This document shows, piece after piece, positions 7,637 through 16,068 of a stretch of DNA of 64,000 bases. The stretch comes from Armatimonadota bacterium (GTDB lineage: Bacteria > Armatimonadota > Fimbriimonadia > Fimbriimonadales > Fimbriimonadaceae): NCBI GenBank assembly GCA_018268395.1, contig JAFDWQ010000003.1, positions 641,353 to 705,352 of the forward strand, written 5' to 3'. Both the position numbers and the translations under genes were made by a program. Under the pieces are notes generated by a model. That model ran no database searches and had not been told where the DNA came from. It saw nothing but the letters and a program-made list of their open reading frames with translations. Position 1 is the stretch's first letter, and the number at the start of each line of letters is the position of its first letter.

Positions 7637-10600
7637 TCACTTCTCGACAGAAGGCGGCATGGGAGTCAGCTCTCTGGCCCTCACGGACGCCGCCGCCCAA
7701 CCGGCCGCCCGTCCCTCACCGAAGCTGGATCTGAAAGACTCGTCCCCCAACCTTGATCTCGCCTGGGCTCGGCGTCGCTGGTGGTCGGCTTCATCGACTT
7801 CGAACCGCTTTGCGCCGACAGAGTCCCGAAGTGCCTCGGAAGCACCGAGGATGAACGCGACCTTTTCTTCGTCACCGGTACCAATGGACATTTCGGCGAT
7901 CAAATCGAGCGAGTCGACGATGCCGGCCCTGTCAAGAATCTCCGTCCGGACCGTCAGCGACTCGTGGGCGCAGTCCCACGCCTCGGCGGTCTGCCGTCTG
8001 TCCCGAAGGATCCGGCCCAAAACGTAGAGGGCGTCAGCGATACGCATCCTTTCGTCGATTTCCCGCGTGCGGCGAACCGAGTCCCTGGCCAAATCTTCGG
8101 CTTCGTCCCATTCGCCAAGATCCATCTTCACGAGGGCCAGGATCGTCGTAGCATAGGCCCGGTTCGAATGGTCGCCGATCTCGTCGAAGAGGTCTCTGGC
8201 TTGTTCCAGTTTCGCAACCGCAAGGTGCGGTGCTCCTTGACGGCGGAGCCCAAAGCCTTGGTGGCGAAGGCAGACGGCGATACCGCGCTTGTCACCGAGC
8301 TTCTCGAAGAGGTCGATGGCTTCGACCTCCAGATCTGGTCGGGGCCCTTCGCCCTGCCGCTGGGCGAGCACCGCCAATCCGATCAGCGCCCATGCCACGA
8401 GTCGCTCGGATCCGACATCACGGCTATGCGTGAGCCCCGTCTCAAAGCTGGCCCTGGCTTTGTCGAATTCGTCGAGCTTGACCCAGGTCGACGCGAGGTT
8501 ATGGTGGACCAATGCGGACGAATACCGGTCGCCGAGCTCTTCCAACATGACCAGGCTTTCTTCGTAGTAGGCGATGGCCTTGTCGTCGTCCTGTTCCATG
8601 CGGGCGAGATTGCCGAGCGCATAGAGGACGCTGGCCGTTCCTCCTGTGTCCCCGAGGGAACGGAAAAGTGCGAGGCTCTCGGCAAGGGTCGACCTGGACA
8701 CCTCGCAATCGGCTTCGCTGTAAGCGATCGATCCGATGCCCCAGAGGACGCCGGCCCGCGACCTCGGGTCGTCCGCTCCGGGCCTCGCTAAAGCGTCCCG
8801 CAAGTAGTGATAGTCTTCACGACAAGAGCGGATGTACCAGTAGTACCAAACCTCCGCTGCCAGCCGAAGCGCAGTTTCAGGATGGCTGTCACCCTGATCA
8901 AGGATCTTTCGGAGGTTGGGCCATTCATTGTCCGTCTTCTTCAACCACTCGGCCTGGTCGGAGCTTCGGTACCCTCGACAGGCGATCTCTGCAAACTCCA
9001 TGCACCAGGCTCTGTGCGCGCTGTTGACAGAGTCGAGGCGACCGCATGCAGCGAGCTTTTCTAGCGCGTACTGCCTGACCGTCTCTAAGAACCGGTAACG
9101 GTCGTTCTGTCGGTCGAACACGACGATGGACTTCTCGACCAACGATTGAAGTGTCGCGGCGGTGTCGTCCCCTTGACAAACGTGTTCTGCCGCCTCCATT
9201 GTCCATCCTCCAGAAAACACGGAGAGTTCGGCCATGGTCTCGCGTTCGTGGTCGTCGAGCAAGGCGTACGACCAGTCGAGAGTCGACCGGAGCGTGGACT
9301 TTCGGTCGGCCGTGCCGTGTGCCTTGCCTTGGAGCGTTTCGAGATGATGGTCTTTGAGCCGCTCGCTCAGACTCGTTACGGACAACGTCCGGACTCGTGC
9401 TGCAGCAAGCTCCAGGCTTAACGGAAGGCCCTCGACTTGTTGGCATACGTCCAGAACGGGGGCTAGCGTATCGTCGTTCAGTTCAAAGCTAGGATGTACC
9501 GCTTTGGCCCGCTCTACGAACAGCCTGACCCCTTCGTACCCTTCGGCCACCCGACGGCGGGTCGCACGCCCCGTGGGCAGGTTCGTTTCCGCCGGTACTG
9601 CCAACGGTGGGACGGACCAGACGATCTCTCCTTCCACGCCGGTCGCTTCCCGGCTTGTCGCCAGGACCCGCAATTCCGGACACTCAAGGATCAGCCGGAC
9701 GATCAATCGTGCGACGGCCGAAAGGAGGTGCTCGCAATTGTCCAATGCGAGCAGTGCCCGCCCTGTTCGCAGACGGTCCGTGATACCTGCGGCCAGTGGC
9801 CGTTGGGGAACGTCCGGTACACCCATGGCACCGGCAACGGCGCCAATGATGGCCCCTTCGTCGTCAATCGAGTCCAACCGCACGAACCACACGCCGCCGG
9901 GATGTTCGGGCATCACGGCCGACGCGACACTGGCGGCCAGTCGGGTCTTGCCGATGCCGCCGACGCCGGTCAGAGTAACCAATCGGTGCCGTCGGAGCAG
10001 CCCCTCGATGTCGGCGCGTTCGTCCTCTCTGCCGACCAGGCTGCTCAAGTCCTGGACAAGGTTATTGGGAACAGGTCTGGCATCTTTAAAGGACGGCTTG
10101 CGAAGTCCGCTTCGGAGCCGCTCATAGAGTTGTTCCGTCTCCTCGTCGGGCGAACCCATGACCTCGGCGCTGAGGTATCGGGCGAACTCGCGATACACCT
10201 GAAGCGCGGCATTGACGTCTCCGGATGCCGTCAGAGCCGACATGAGACCACGGCGCGGTGCGTCCCTCAGAGGATCCAGACCAATGGCTCTCGTGTAAAC
10301 GGCGAGGGCATCGTCAGGTCGGCCTTGATCCAGCGCGGCCTCACCGAGGGTCTGAAGCGCGTTGAGGCACTCTGCCTCTCTCGTGCGGCGCTCGTGGACC
10401 GCCCAGTCATCTTCGCACCCTTCAAGGAGGCCGTCCTTATACAGTCCGACGGCTCGGGCGAAGTCACCCGTACGGATAGCGTCGTCAAACTCGAAAACGT
10501 CGACGTTGGCCCCATCGCAGTCAAACGTAACGGTCCGGTTGCTGACGCTAAGCCGGTCCGTCTCGCTTCCGAGCGCCGATCGTAATTCGCTGAGGAGGGG

Positions 10601-10804
10601 TCGAAGGTTCGACAAGCCTTGCCCTCCCTCGGCTCCGGGCCACAGTGCGTCCGCGATCCAGTCCCTCGTCACGGGTCTGCCCTTCCGGAGGGTCAGTAGC
10701 GCCATCAACCAAAGCCCTCGTCGGCTCCGCATCCGTTGCATCGGCAGGCCGTCGATGACGACCTGCACCGGTCCGAACAGCTCGATGTGCAACGAGCGTG
10801 CCAC
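7637..10804 (-). CDS. Large BTAD / ATPase / TPR transcriptional regulator (AfsR/SARP-like)
   Basis: This is a 1055-aa regulator. Residues 1-95 form an OmpR-type winged helix fused to a bacterial transcriptional activation domain (about 100-235). An AAA/NB-ARC-type ATPase follows, with Walker A GVGGIGKT at 280-287 and Walker B ALLALDNCEH near 350. About 500 residues of TPR-like helical repeats (about 560-1040) complete it. This order is that of the AfsR/SARP and MalT-like STAND regulators, in which ligand binding to the repeats drives ATP-dependent oligomerisation and DNA binding. The inferred target is the hydrolase-SDR pair 99 bp downstream. The GTG start lies 6 bp after a TAAGAT box. Confidence 0.9.
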   Translation of the reverse strand: MARSLHIELFGPVQVVIDGLPMQRMRSRRGLWLMALLTLRKGRPVTRDWIADALWPGAEGGQGLSNLRPLLSELRSALGSETDRLSVSNRTVTFDCDGANVDVFEFDDAIRTGDFARAVGLYKDGLLEGCEDDWAVHERRTREAECLNALQTLGEAALDQGRPDDALAVYTRAIGLDPLRDAPRRGLMSALTASGDVNAALQVYREFARYLSAEVMGSPDEETEQLYERLRSGLRKPSFKDARPVPNNLVQDLSSLVGREDERADIEGLLRRHRLVTLTGVGGIGKTRLAASVASAVMPEHPGGVWFVRLDSIDDEGAIIGAVAGAMGVPDVPQRPLAAGITDRLRTGRALLALDNCEHLLSAVARLIVRLILECPELRVLATSREATGVEGEIVWSVPPLAVPAETNLPTGRATRRRVAEGYEGVRLFVERAKAVHPSFELNDDTLAPVLDVCQQVEGLPLSLELAAARVRTLSVTSLSERLKDHHLETLQGKAHGTADRKSTLRSTLDWSYALLDDHERETMAELSVFSGGWTMEAAEHVCQGDDTAATLQSLVEKSIVVFDRQNDRYRFLETVRQYALEKLAACGRLDSVNSAHRAWCMEFAEIACRGYRSSDQAEWLKKTDNEWPNLRKILDQGDSHPETALRLAAEVWYYWYIRSCREDYHYLRDALARPGADDPRSRAGVLWGIGSIAYSEADCEVSRSTLAESLALFRSLGDTGGTASVLYALGNLARMEQDDDKAIAYYEESLVMLEELGDRYSSALVHHNLASTWVKLDEFDKARASFETGLTHSRDVGSERLVAWALIGLAVLAQRQGEGPRPDLEVEAIDLFEKLGDKRGIAVCLRHQGFGLRRQGAPHLAVAKLEQARDLFDEIGDHSNRAYATTILALVKMDLGEWDEAEDLARDSVRRTREIDERMRIADALYVLGRILRDRRQTAEAWDCAHESLTVRTEILDRAGIVDSLDLIAEMSIGTGDEEKVAFILGASEALRDSVGAKRFEVDEADHQRRRAQARSRLGDESFRSSFGEGRAAGWAAASVRARELTPMPPSVEK

Positions 10805-10810
10805 GTGGAC

Positions 10811-10816
10811 ATCTTA
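10811..10816 (-). promoter_or_regulatory. -10 box TAAGAT before the BTAD regulator
   Basis: On the minus strand TAAGAT ends 6 bp before the GTG at 10804, again without a Shine-Dalgarno sequence. It is a predicted leaderless promoter. Confidence 0.45.
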
Positions 10817-10955
10817 GTGCAGTTTTTCTGTTCGCGCTCCTTCGGAACGGTTAAGAGCCGTTGTTCGGAACGGAACGAGAACCGGACTTCGCGAGAATGC
10901 ACGTGTCCGATGGTCGTCGTGATAGGAATCGCCGCGACGCCGGAGGTGGATCAAA

Positions 10956-11186
10956 ATGAAGAAACTGCTCTCAAAACTGGGATGGCTCCGAAAGCCAAAG
11001 GAGGCGCCGACTTTCCATGCACCGGCTTTTTGGACCCCTGAAGACGGCTTTCCGACAGGAGACGAACCCCTCGTGGTCGAAGACGAGGAGTACCCGTTCG
11101 CGAAGTGGGCGCTCGAAGAAGCCTCTCCGAAAGATCCCAAAATCGTAGAATTAAAGCGTCAGATCAGAGAGGAGACGCCGTCGTGA
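10956..11186 (+). CDS. Small unknown protein heading a redox operon
   Basis: This 76-aa protein matches no family I recognise. It starts basic (MKKLLSKLGWLRKPKEAP), has a Pro/Trp-rich middle (FHAPAFWTPEDGFPTGDEP) and ends in a charged helix (DPKIVELKRQIREE). There is no signal peptide, Cys or membrane segment. A strong Shine-Dalgarno sequence (ggaggtgg) precedes the ATG, which is unusual among lead genes here and supports translation. Its TGA overlaps the GTG of the thioredoxin-like gene, so it is translationally coupled to redox enzymes. A role with them is likely but unspecified. Confidence 0.7.
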   Translation: MKKLLSKLGWLRKPKEAPTFHAPAFWTPEDGFPTGDEPLVVEDEEYPFAKWALEEASPKDPKIVELKRQIREETPS

Positions 11187-11722
11187 ACACTCGGCAGACT
11201 GTCAGTCTCACGGTTCCCGAAGACGGGAGGGACCACATCACCGGAAAGCGGGACGGCCCCTTTACGCTTCTTGAATACGGAGACTACGAGTGCCCGTTCT
11301 GTGGGCGAGCCCACATCGAAGTCAAGCGTTTGCTCGAAGACGCAGGTGACGAGGTGAAGTTCTCGTTCCGGAACTTTCCCCTCAGCGAGATCCATCCCCA
11401 CGCCAAGTCCGCCGCCCTTGCGGCAGAAGCGGCCGCACGTCAAGGGCGGTTCTGGCCGATGCACGACCTTCTTCTCGAAAACCAACGGGACCTGCGGGCC
11501 GAAAAAATCTTGGATTTGGCGGATTCGCTCGGTCTCGACCTTGAGCGGTTTGAAGGCGACGTCAGGACGCAAGAACTCTCCGAACGGGTGCACGAAGACT
11601 TCATGATGGGGGTCCGGAGCGGCGTCAACGGAACTCCGACCTTTTTCGTCAACGGCTTGCGGCACAACGGCCCCGCCGAGTACGCGTCTTTGATCCAAGC
11701 CCTACGGGAGCAGCCTCTGTGA
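11183..11722 (+). CDS. DsbA-family thioredoxin-like protein
   Basis: This 179-aa thioredoxin-fold protein of the DsbA/Thioredoxin_4 type has the active-site CPFC in LLEYGDYECPFCGRAH (about residues 29-44) and the cis-Pro loop GVNGTPTFFVNG near residue 150. An inserted helical domain lies between them (about 75-140). No signal peptide is seen from the GTG start, so it is probably cytosolic and may act as a reductant or FrnE-like oxidoreductase. The GTG overlaps the stop of the preceding small gene and its own TGA overlaps the next GTG. Both links predict coupled translation with the peroxiredoxin. Confidence 0.85.
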   Translation: MNTRQTVSLTVPEDGRDHITGKRDGPFTLLEYGDYECPFCGRAHIEVKRLLEDAGDEVKFSFRNFPLSEIHPHAKSAALAAEAAARQGRFWPMHDLLLENQRDLRAEKILDLADSLGLDLERFEGDVRTQELSERVHEDFMMGVRSGVNGTPTFFVNGLRHNGPAEYASLIQALREQPL

Positions 11723-12204
11723 TCAAAAGCACGCCGTTGGCCGCCGGGATACGCGCCCCAGCCTTCTGCCTCAAGTGCACGCCCGACCAAGAGGTCGCCC
11801 TTGACGACTTTTTGGGCCGCCCTGTGATCTTGGCGTTCTATCCTGCCGACTTCAGCCCGGTCTGCAGCAGCGAAATGGCCTTGTTCAATGAAATCCTTCC
11901 CGAATTTCAAAGGTTCGACGCGGTGCTCCTCGGTTTGTCCGTGGACAGCGTCTGGTGTCACTTGGCCTTCGCCAAACAGGACAACCTACGGTTCCCCCTG
12001 TTGGCAGACTTCCATCCCAAGGGCGAAGTCGCGAAAAGCTATGGCGTCTATCGGGAAGACGCGGGAGAGTCCGACCGGGCCCTGTTCGTCATCGACAAGG
12101 ACGGCGAAATCGTTTGGAGTTTTGTTTCGCCGATCGGCGTGAATCCGGGCGCCGAGGGAGTTCTCAGGGCTTTGGAGGGACTCAGCCAGGTCGCGAAGGC
12201 TTAA
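11719..12204 (+). CDS. Peroxiredoxin (AhpC/TSA, AhpE-like)
   Basis: This 161-aa thiol peroxidase has the peroxidatic Cys in FYPADFSPVCSSEM (about residue 49), where the usual Thr of the PxxxTxxC motif is Ser. The rest of the fold (LLGLSVDSVWCHLAFA, FPLLADFHPKGEVAKSYGV, ALFVIDKDGEIVW) is standard. No obvious C-terminal resolving Cys is present, as in 1-Cys AhpE-type enzymes. A Cys in the VWCHLAF helix could serve instead. It reduces H2O2 or organic peroxides, plausibly recharged by the DsbA-like protein encoded directly upstream through a GTGA overlap. Confidence 0.85.
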   Translation: MIKSTPLAAGIRAPAFCLKCTPDQEVALDDFLGRPVILAFYPADFSPVCSSEMALFNEILPEFQRFDAVLLGLSVDSVWCHLAFAKQDNLRFPLLADFHPKGEVAKSYGVYREDAGESDRALFVIDKDGEIVWSFVSPIGVNPGAEGVLRALEGLSQVAKA

Positions 12205-12437
12205 CGTCCGCGAACCCGAGGGTTCCGAGGTCAGACCGGGACGTCGTCTTGTCGCGGAACCCCCGAGCGCTACGGCATTTTTAAACTGGCTCGAGGGTCA
12301 GAGATATGGAGCCGTCTGCTCGAGCGATCCTTTCGAGCCCCAAGTCTTTGGGCGGGACAAACTTCGGCACACGGCCACATGCCGCCCGTAATACTGCCTG
12401 ACTCGCGTCGCGAGTGGGAAACCAGGTACGCCCGCTC

Positions 12438-12469
12438 TTGACACGGGAACCGCGTTTGCCCGCTATACT
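12438..12469 (+). promoter_or_regulatory. Promoter: TTGACA and TATACT before the secreted deacetylase gene
   Basis: TTGACA (12438-12443) and TATACT (12464-12469) are each perfect or near-perfect sigma-70 hexamers, but the 20-bp spacer is longer than usual. The -10 box ends 10 bp before the ATG at 12480, giving almost no leader. The 275 bp before this gene hold nothing else convincing beyond a small GAACCC/GGTTC hairpin near 12212. Confidence 0.45.
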
Positions 12470-12479
12470 CGCACCAATC

Positions 12480-13901
12480 ATGAGGGCATCGTACACTTTG
12501 TTTTTAGCCGCGGTCTTCACCGCGTCCGCTTCGGCCAGTGGAGACGTCAATCTTGTCGACTTCTCGGCGAAACACCCGGTGGTCGCGGACAACTGTAACA
12601 TCCAGGTCGGCGAGGATTTCATCCTTCCTGGCCTCAACCCCCGCTCGACCAGCCTGGACCGGGTCGTCCGTTCGGCCGAAACGAGCGTCACTTACGACCT
12701 GAGCCCGAAGTTCAAGTTCGAGAACTACCCGGGGTACGAGCTGTGCCTCTGGGTTCATATCGACGGTCTTCCCGGAATCAGTCCGGGTACGGAGCCGTTC
12801 AGCCGGGAGACCCACGCCTGGCTCGTGAACATCGACCTGCTCGATGCCGACGGTGATTTCGTCTACCGGAGCAAAGAGACGCGGCTCGTCAGTCGAGGTT
12901 GGAACGAGCTCAAGTTCGCGCTCGTGGCCGGCCCGCCTCAGAACGAGCACGTCACGCCGGACTTTCCGGTCCATCGGCGGGCCTTCCACTTCGAGAAGGT
13001 CGGGACGCCCGGTCGGACGATCGCAAAAGCGAAGATCCGGTTCGACGCGGACGAAAACGTCACGCGCGTCCGGCTCAACTCCTTCAAGCTCCAGAAGGTC
13101 GATTCGTGCCAGATCGTCATGGTGTTCGACGACGGGTACAAAGGCGTCTACGACACCGTCGCGCCGCTTCTCGCCCAAAGGAACCTCAAGGCGAGCCTGG
13201 CCATGATCGGCAACCGGCTGAACGACAATCCGCCCAACGGCTCCATGGGCCGGTGGCATGCGACCGCGCTCTACTACGCGGAGATGAAGAACGGTCGCAA
13301 GATGTTCGATTTCGTGAACCATTCGTGGCAGCACAGGCCGTTGCACGACGCCACCGACCCTTGGACTTTCGAGGAGCTTCTGACCGAGATCAAGAAAGGG
13401 CAGAACGCCCTGACGAACCTCGGTTTCACCCGGAACGACGGTTACAAGTACCTCGTCTACCCGGGCGGCGCGGCCGACGCCCAGGTGTTCGCGGCCGCAG
13501 CGGAGCTCGGCATCCCCTTCGCCCGTGGCGGCGGCTTCGACGGCGACCCGAACGGCGACACTCACTCGATCCGCAACCAATACTGGGGCACGGGCTATGA
13601 CGCGGCGGCGGCCGAGAACGGGATCAACGGCTTCAACCCCGAGCAAGCGGTCGAACAGTTCAAGGACTGGCTCGACGAAGGCGTCATCGAGGGGGCCCCG
13701 CGACACATCATCTGGCACGACGTCTCGCGGCAGATGAAGTCGTTCAACGTCGCGAACAACTGGAACTCCACCGCCTTCTTCACGGAGATCGTGGACTACA
13801 TCGCCCGTTTGCGGAACCAAGGGAAAGTCGAAGTCATGACGCTGCCCGAGTGGCACCAAGGCCTCGACCACTTGCACCGGATGAACGCGGTCAATTACTG
13901 A
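12480..13901 (+). CDS. Secreted polysaccharide-deacetylase-like protein
   Basis: This 473-aa exported protein has its signal peptide at residues 1-21 (ending ASASASG). Residues about 25-210 form a beta-rich module of unknown family. From about residue 215 a NodB-type deacetylase domain follows, with a catalytic motif-1 variant VMVFDDGYKG, a motif-2 form FVNHSWQH, and a YLVYPGG motif. The TFDDG of classical members is VFDDG here, so the Asp pair is kept. The substrate is probably an N-acetylated or O-acetylated surface polysaccharide. The ATG at 12480 is placed by the signal peptide and the TATACT box. Confidence 0.8.
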   Translation: MRASYTLFLAAVFTASASASGDVNLVDFSAKHPVVADNCNIQVGEDFILPGLNPRSTSLDRVVRSAETSVTYDLSPKFKFENYPGYELCLWVHIDGLPGISPGTEPFSRETHAWLVNIDLLDADGDFVYRSKETRLVSRGWNELKFALVAGPPQNEHVTPDFPVHRRAFHFEKVGTPGRTIAKAKIRFDADENVTRVRLNSFKLQKVDSCQIVMVFDDGYKGVYDTVAPLLAQRNLKASLAMIGNRLNDNPPNGSMGRWHATALYYAEMKNGRKMFDFVNHSWQHRPLHDATDPWTFEELLTEIKKGQNALTNLGFTRNDGYKYLVYPGGAADAQVFAAAAELGIPFARGGGFDGDPNGDTHSIRNQYWGTGYDAAAAENGINGFNPEQAVEQFKDWLDEGVIEGAPRHIIWHDVSRQMKSFNVANNWNSTAFFTEIVDYIARLRNQGKVEVMTLPEWHQGLDHLHRMNAVNY

Positions 13902-14028
13902 GTTTCTGACGGGTTGCGGCCCTTGCGGCTTATCGAAGTCGAAACCCTTCTTTAACCGTCAAGGGCCGGAACTTGTGCTCCTGGCTGCCTTCGGGGCCTC
14001 GCGCTCGAACGTCGCCATCACTGTCCGG

Positions 14029-14034
14029 TAACCT
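14029..14034 (+). promoter_or_regulatory. -10 box TAACCT before the DUF899 gene
   Basis: TAACCT ends 10 bp before the ATG at 14045, with no Shine-Dalgarno sequence. Confidence 0.35.
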
Positions 14035-14044
14035 TGGCGACGTT

Positions 14045-14587
14045 ATGACCCCTGAAATCCAAGAGTTGGAGAGGCGGCTGCTCGAACTGAAGGAGAACCT
14101 TCAAAAGGCCCGGCAAGCCGCGCCGCGACAAGAGGTCGGCGACGCTTCGTTCGCCACGCTCGACGGAGACGTCCGGCTGGACGAACTTTTCGGCGACAAG
14201 GACGAACTGTGGACGGTCCACAACATGGGACAAAGCTGCCCTTATTGCACGCTTTGGGCGGACGGGCTGAACGGTTCCGTGCGGCACTTGGAAGACCGGG
14301 CCGCTTTCGTCGTCGTGTCTCCCGATAGCCCGGCCGAACAGAGAGCGTTCGCCGAGTCCCGCGGATGGACGTTCCGGATGGTCAGCGACCGGGACCGCAC
14401 CTTCACGTCGGACATGGGTTATTGGAACGAGAAGGACGGGTGGTGGCCCGGCGTTTCCGCCTTCGTCCGTGAGGGCGGGAAAATCTATCGGACGGGCACG
14501 GCCGTTTTCGGCCCGGGCGACGACTTCTGTCCGATCTGGCCGATGATGGACCTGATGGGCGGCGACAAGGGCTGGGAACCGAGGTAG
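14045..14587 (+). CDS. DUF899-family thioredoxin-like protein
   Basis: This 180-aa protein begins with a coiled helix (MTPEIQELERRLLELKENLQKAR) and continues as the thioredoxin-like fold of DUF899. It shows LWTVHNMGQSCPYCTLWADGLNG with a CPYC pair (about residues 70-73) and the FVVVSPDSP and WPGVSAFVREGGKIYRTG strands. DUF899 proteins are found beside redox and stress genes but have no settled reaction, so a thiol-redox role is inferred. The ATG at 14045 follows a TAACCT box. It is monocistronic and converges on acyP, ending 9 bp from it. Confidence 0.8.
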   Translation: MTPEIQELERRLLELKENLQKARQAAPRQEVGDASFATLDGDVRLDELFGDKDELWTVHNMGQSCPYCTLWADGLNGSVRHLEDRAAFVVVSPDSPAEQRAFAESRGWTFRMVSDRDRTFTSDMGYWNEKDGWWPGVSAFVREGGKIYRTGTAVFGPGDDFCPIWPMMDLMGGDKGWEPR

Positions 14588-14596
14588 GGCTTACCC

Positions 14597-14863
14597 CTAT
14601 TGCGTCGGTCCGACCGTGAACCTGTCGGCCGCCCGTTCCGGGCTGGGTGCAGTGGCGACGCCGTCGACCCGTCCGGGCCCTTCGCGCAGCTTGGTCTCGA
14701 ACATCGAGAGAGCCTCCGGAGCCCCTGCGGCCCATCCTTCGACGGACCCGTCCCTTCGGTTCCAGACTTCGCCGACAAGTCCGAGCCCCTCTGCCGAATA
14801 CCGGACGTGCGCCCGGAACCCGACGCCTTGGACATGACCCGTGACGAGGAACGTGACCGTCAT
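14597..14863 (-). CDS. acyP: Acylphosphatase
   Basis: This 88-aa protein has the whole acylphosphatase signature. The phosphate-binding loop is GHVQGVGFRAHVR (residues 9-21, catalytic Arg17), followed by the catalytic Asn in GEVWNRRDGSVEG (Asn35). It hydrolyses carboxyl-phosphate bonds such as in 1,3-bisphosphoglycerate and acetyl phosphate in the cytosol. The length is normal for the family (about 90). It starts 2 bp after the nadE stop and is probably co-transcribed with it. Confidence 0.9.
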   Translation of the reverse strand: MTVTFLVTGHVQGVGFRAHVRYSAEGLGLVGEVWNRRDGSVEGWAAGAPEALSMFETKLREGPGRVDGVATAPSPERAADRFTVGPTQ

Positions 14864-14865
14864 CG

Positions 14866-15723
14866 TCAATAGTCGACCGGACGGAGGTAGTACTCGTTGA
14901 TGGCGGTATCGCTCAGCATGGCTACGGTCGGAAGGTGGCGTTTCCAGTGTGTCGCCCCGACTTTCTTGGCGACGAGCCGGACTTTGGCCTCGTCGAAACC
15001 CCGTTCGACGAGCTTTTCGGGCGAGACGCCTTGGACGAGCCTCAGCAGGATGCGGTCGGCGTCGGCAAAAGTGATGCCGAAGTCCCCCTCGTCGGTCTGA
15101 CCTTGCACCAGGTCGGCCGTCGGAGGCTTTTCGACGACCCGTTCGGGAACGTCGAGTTCGCGCGCCAGCTGCCAGACCTGAGTCTTGAACAGGTCGCCGA
15201 GCGGATTGATGGCCGGGGCGTCGTCGGCGTGCCACGTGAAGTAACCGAAGAGGCGCTCGGTCTTGTTACCCGTCCCGATGGGGAGGGCTTTGAGCTCGGC
15301 CGACTGGTCGTAGAGGATGGTGGTGCGGCAACGGGCGCAGACGTTGCCGAGCCGGAGAGGGGCGAGGTCCGGTTCGGCCGAGCCGACATAGCCATCGACC
15401 ATCGGCGTGATGTCGATCGTCTGAAGCTTCAGGCCGAAGCGGTCCGCGACAAGTCCGGCGTCGTCCAAACTGGCTTGCGAACTGAGACGATAGGGAAGCC
15501 GGTAGGCGAAGGTGTTCTCTGGCCCGAACGCCCGGGCGCAGAGGGCCGCGACGACGGCCGAGTCCACGCCGCCGCTCAGACCGATCACGGCGCGTCCGGT
15601 CTTCCGACGGACGGTGCACTCTTGGACCAAGAACCGCACGAGCCATTCCGCGACCGCAGCGGCGTCGATGCGGAGGCCTTCGTCACCGTTCGGATCGGCT
15701 TGGGGCGCGCGGACCACCTTCAT
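14866..15723 (-). CDS. nadE: NAD+ synthase
   Basis: This 285-aa enzyme makes NAD+ from deamido-NAD+ and ATP. The PP-loop IGLSGGVDSAVVAALCARAFG (SGGVDS at about 49-54) defines the N-type ATP-pyrophosphatase. IGTGNKTERLFGYFT and KPPTADLVQGQTDEGDFG are NadE-specific. There is no glutaminase domain, so it would use ammonia directly or depend on another glutaminase. The start has GGGAGG before ATG, as well as TACCAT 8 bp upstream. It leads an operon with acyP. Confidence 0.93.
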   Translation of the reverse strand: MKVVRAPQADPNGDEGLRIDAAAVAEWLVRFLVQECTVRRKTGRAVIGLSGGVDSAVVAALCARAFGPENTFAYRLPYRLSSQASLDDAGLVADRFGLKLQTIDITPMVDGYVGSAEPDLAPLRLGNVCARCRTTILYDQSAELKALPIGTGNKTERLFGYFTWHADDAPAINPLGDLFKTQVWQLARELDVPERVVEKPPTADLVQGQTDEGDFGITFADADRILLRLVQGVSPEKLVERGFDEAKVRLVAKKVGATHWKRHLPTVAMLSDTAINEYYLRPVDY

Positions 15724-15825
15724 GCCTCCCGATGGTACTTAACGGCAGCACGGGGGCCGAAAAGGGCCCATGCTCGCATCTTTTCGGCCCGACTTCCGAT
15801 ATCACCTGTACTGAGGTCAAGACAC

Positions 15826-16038
15826 ATGCGCATCGGACGTCTTCTGCTGGTCGTCGTCATCGGCGCCATCGCCGCTTTCCTGGCGTTCAAACTCGCCGTC
15901 GGACTGCTGGGTTGGCTTCTGGGCGGGATCCTGTCGTTCGTCTTGCCGGTCGCCGTCGTCGCCTGCTTGGTCTTCGTGGTGTTCAAGCTCACGGAGAAGA
16001 AGGTCCTCGGCAGCAAAGACCGCGGCATCCTGCCGTGA
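15826..16038 (+). CDS. Small two-helix membrane protein
   Basis: This 70-aa protein consists almost wholly of two hydrophobic segments (about residues 4-24 and 27-53), separated by a Gly-rich turn (GLLGWLLGG) and ending in a basic tail. I recognise no family. It is divergent from nadE with a 102-bp shared upstream region and lies 30 bp before the penicillin-acylase-like gene, so the two may be co-transcribed. The ATG at 15826 was chosen because the hydrophobic segment starts directly after it. Confidence 0.6.
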   Translation: MRIGRLLLVVVIGAIAAFLAFKLAVGLLGWLLGGILSFVLPVAVVACLVFVVFKLTEKKVLGSKDRGILP

Positions 16039-16068
16039 CGCAGGCCCACTGCTGGGTACAACCGGGCG

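Noticed and set aside
12281-12691. A minus-strand frame covering the region upstream of the secreted deacetylase
   Set aside because: More than half lies antisense to the signal-peptide gene and over its promoter; no start signal or family was recognised.
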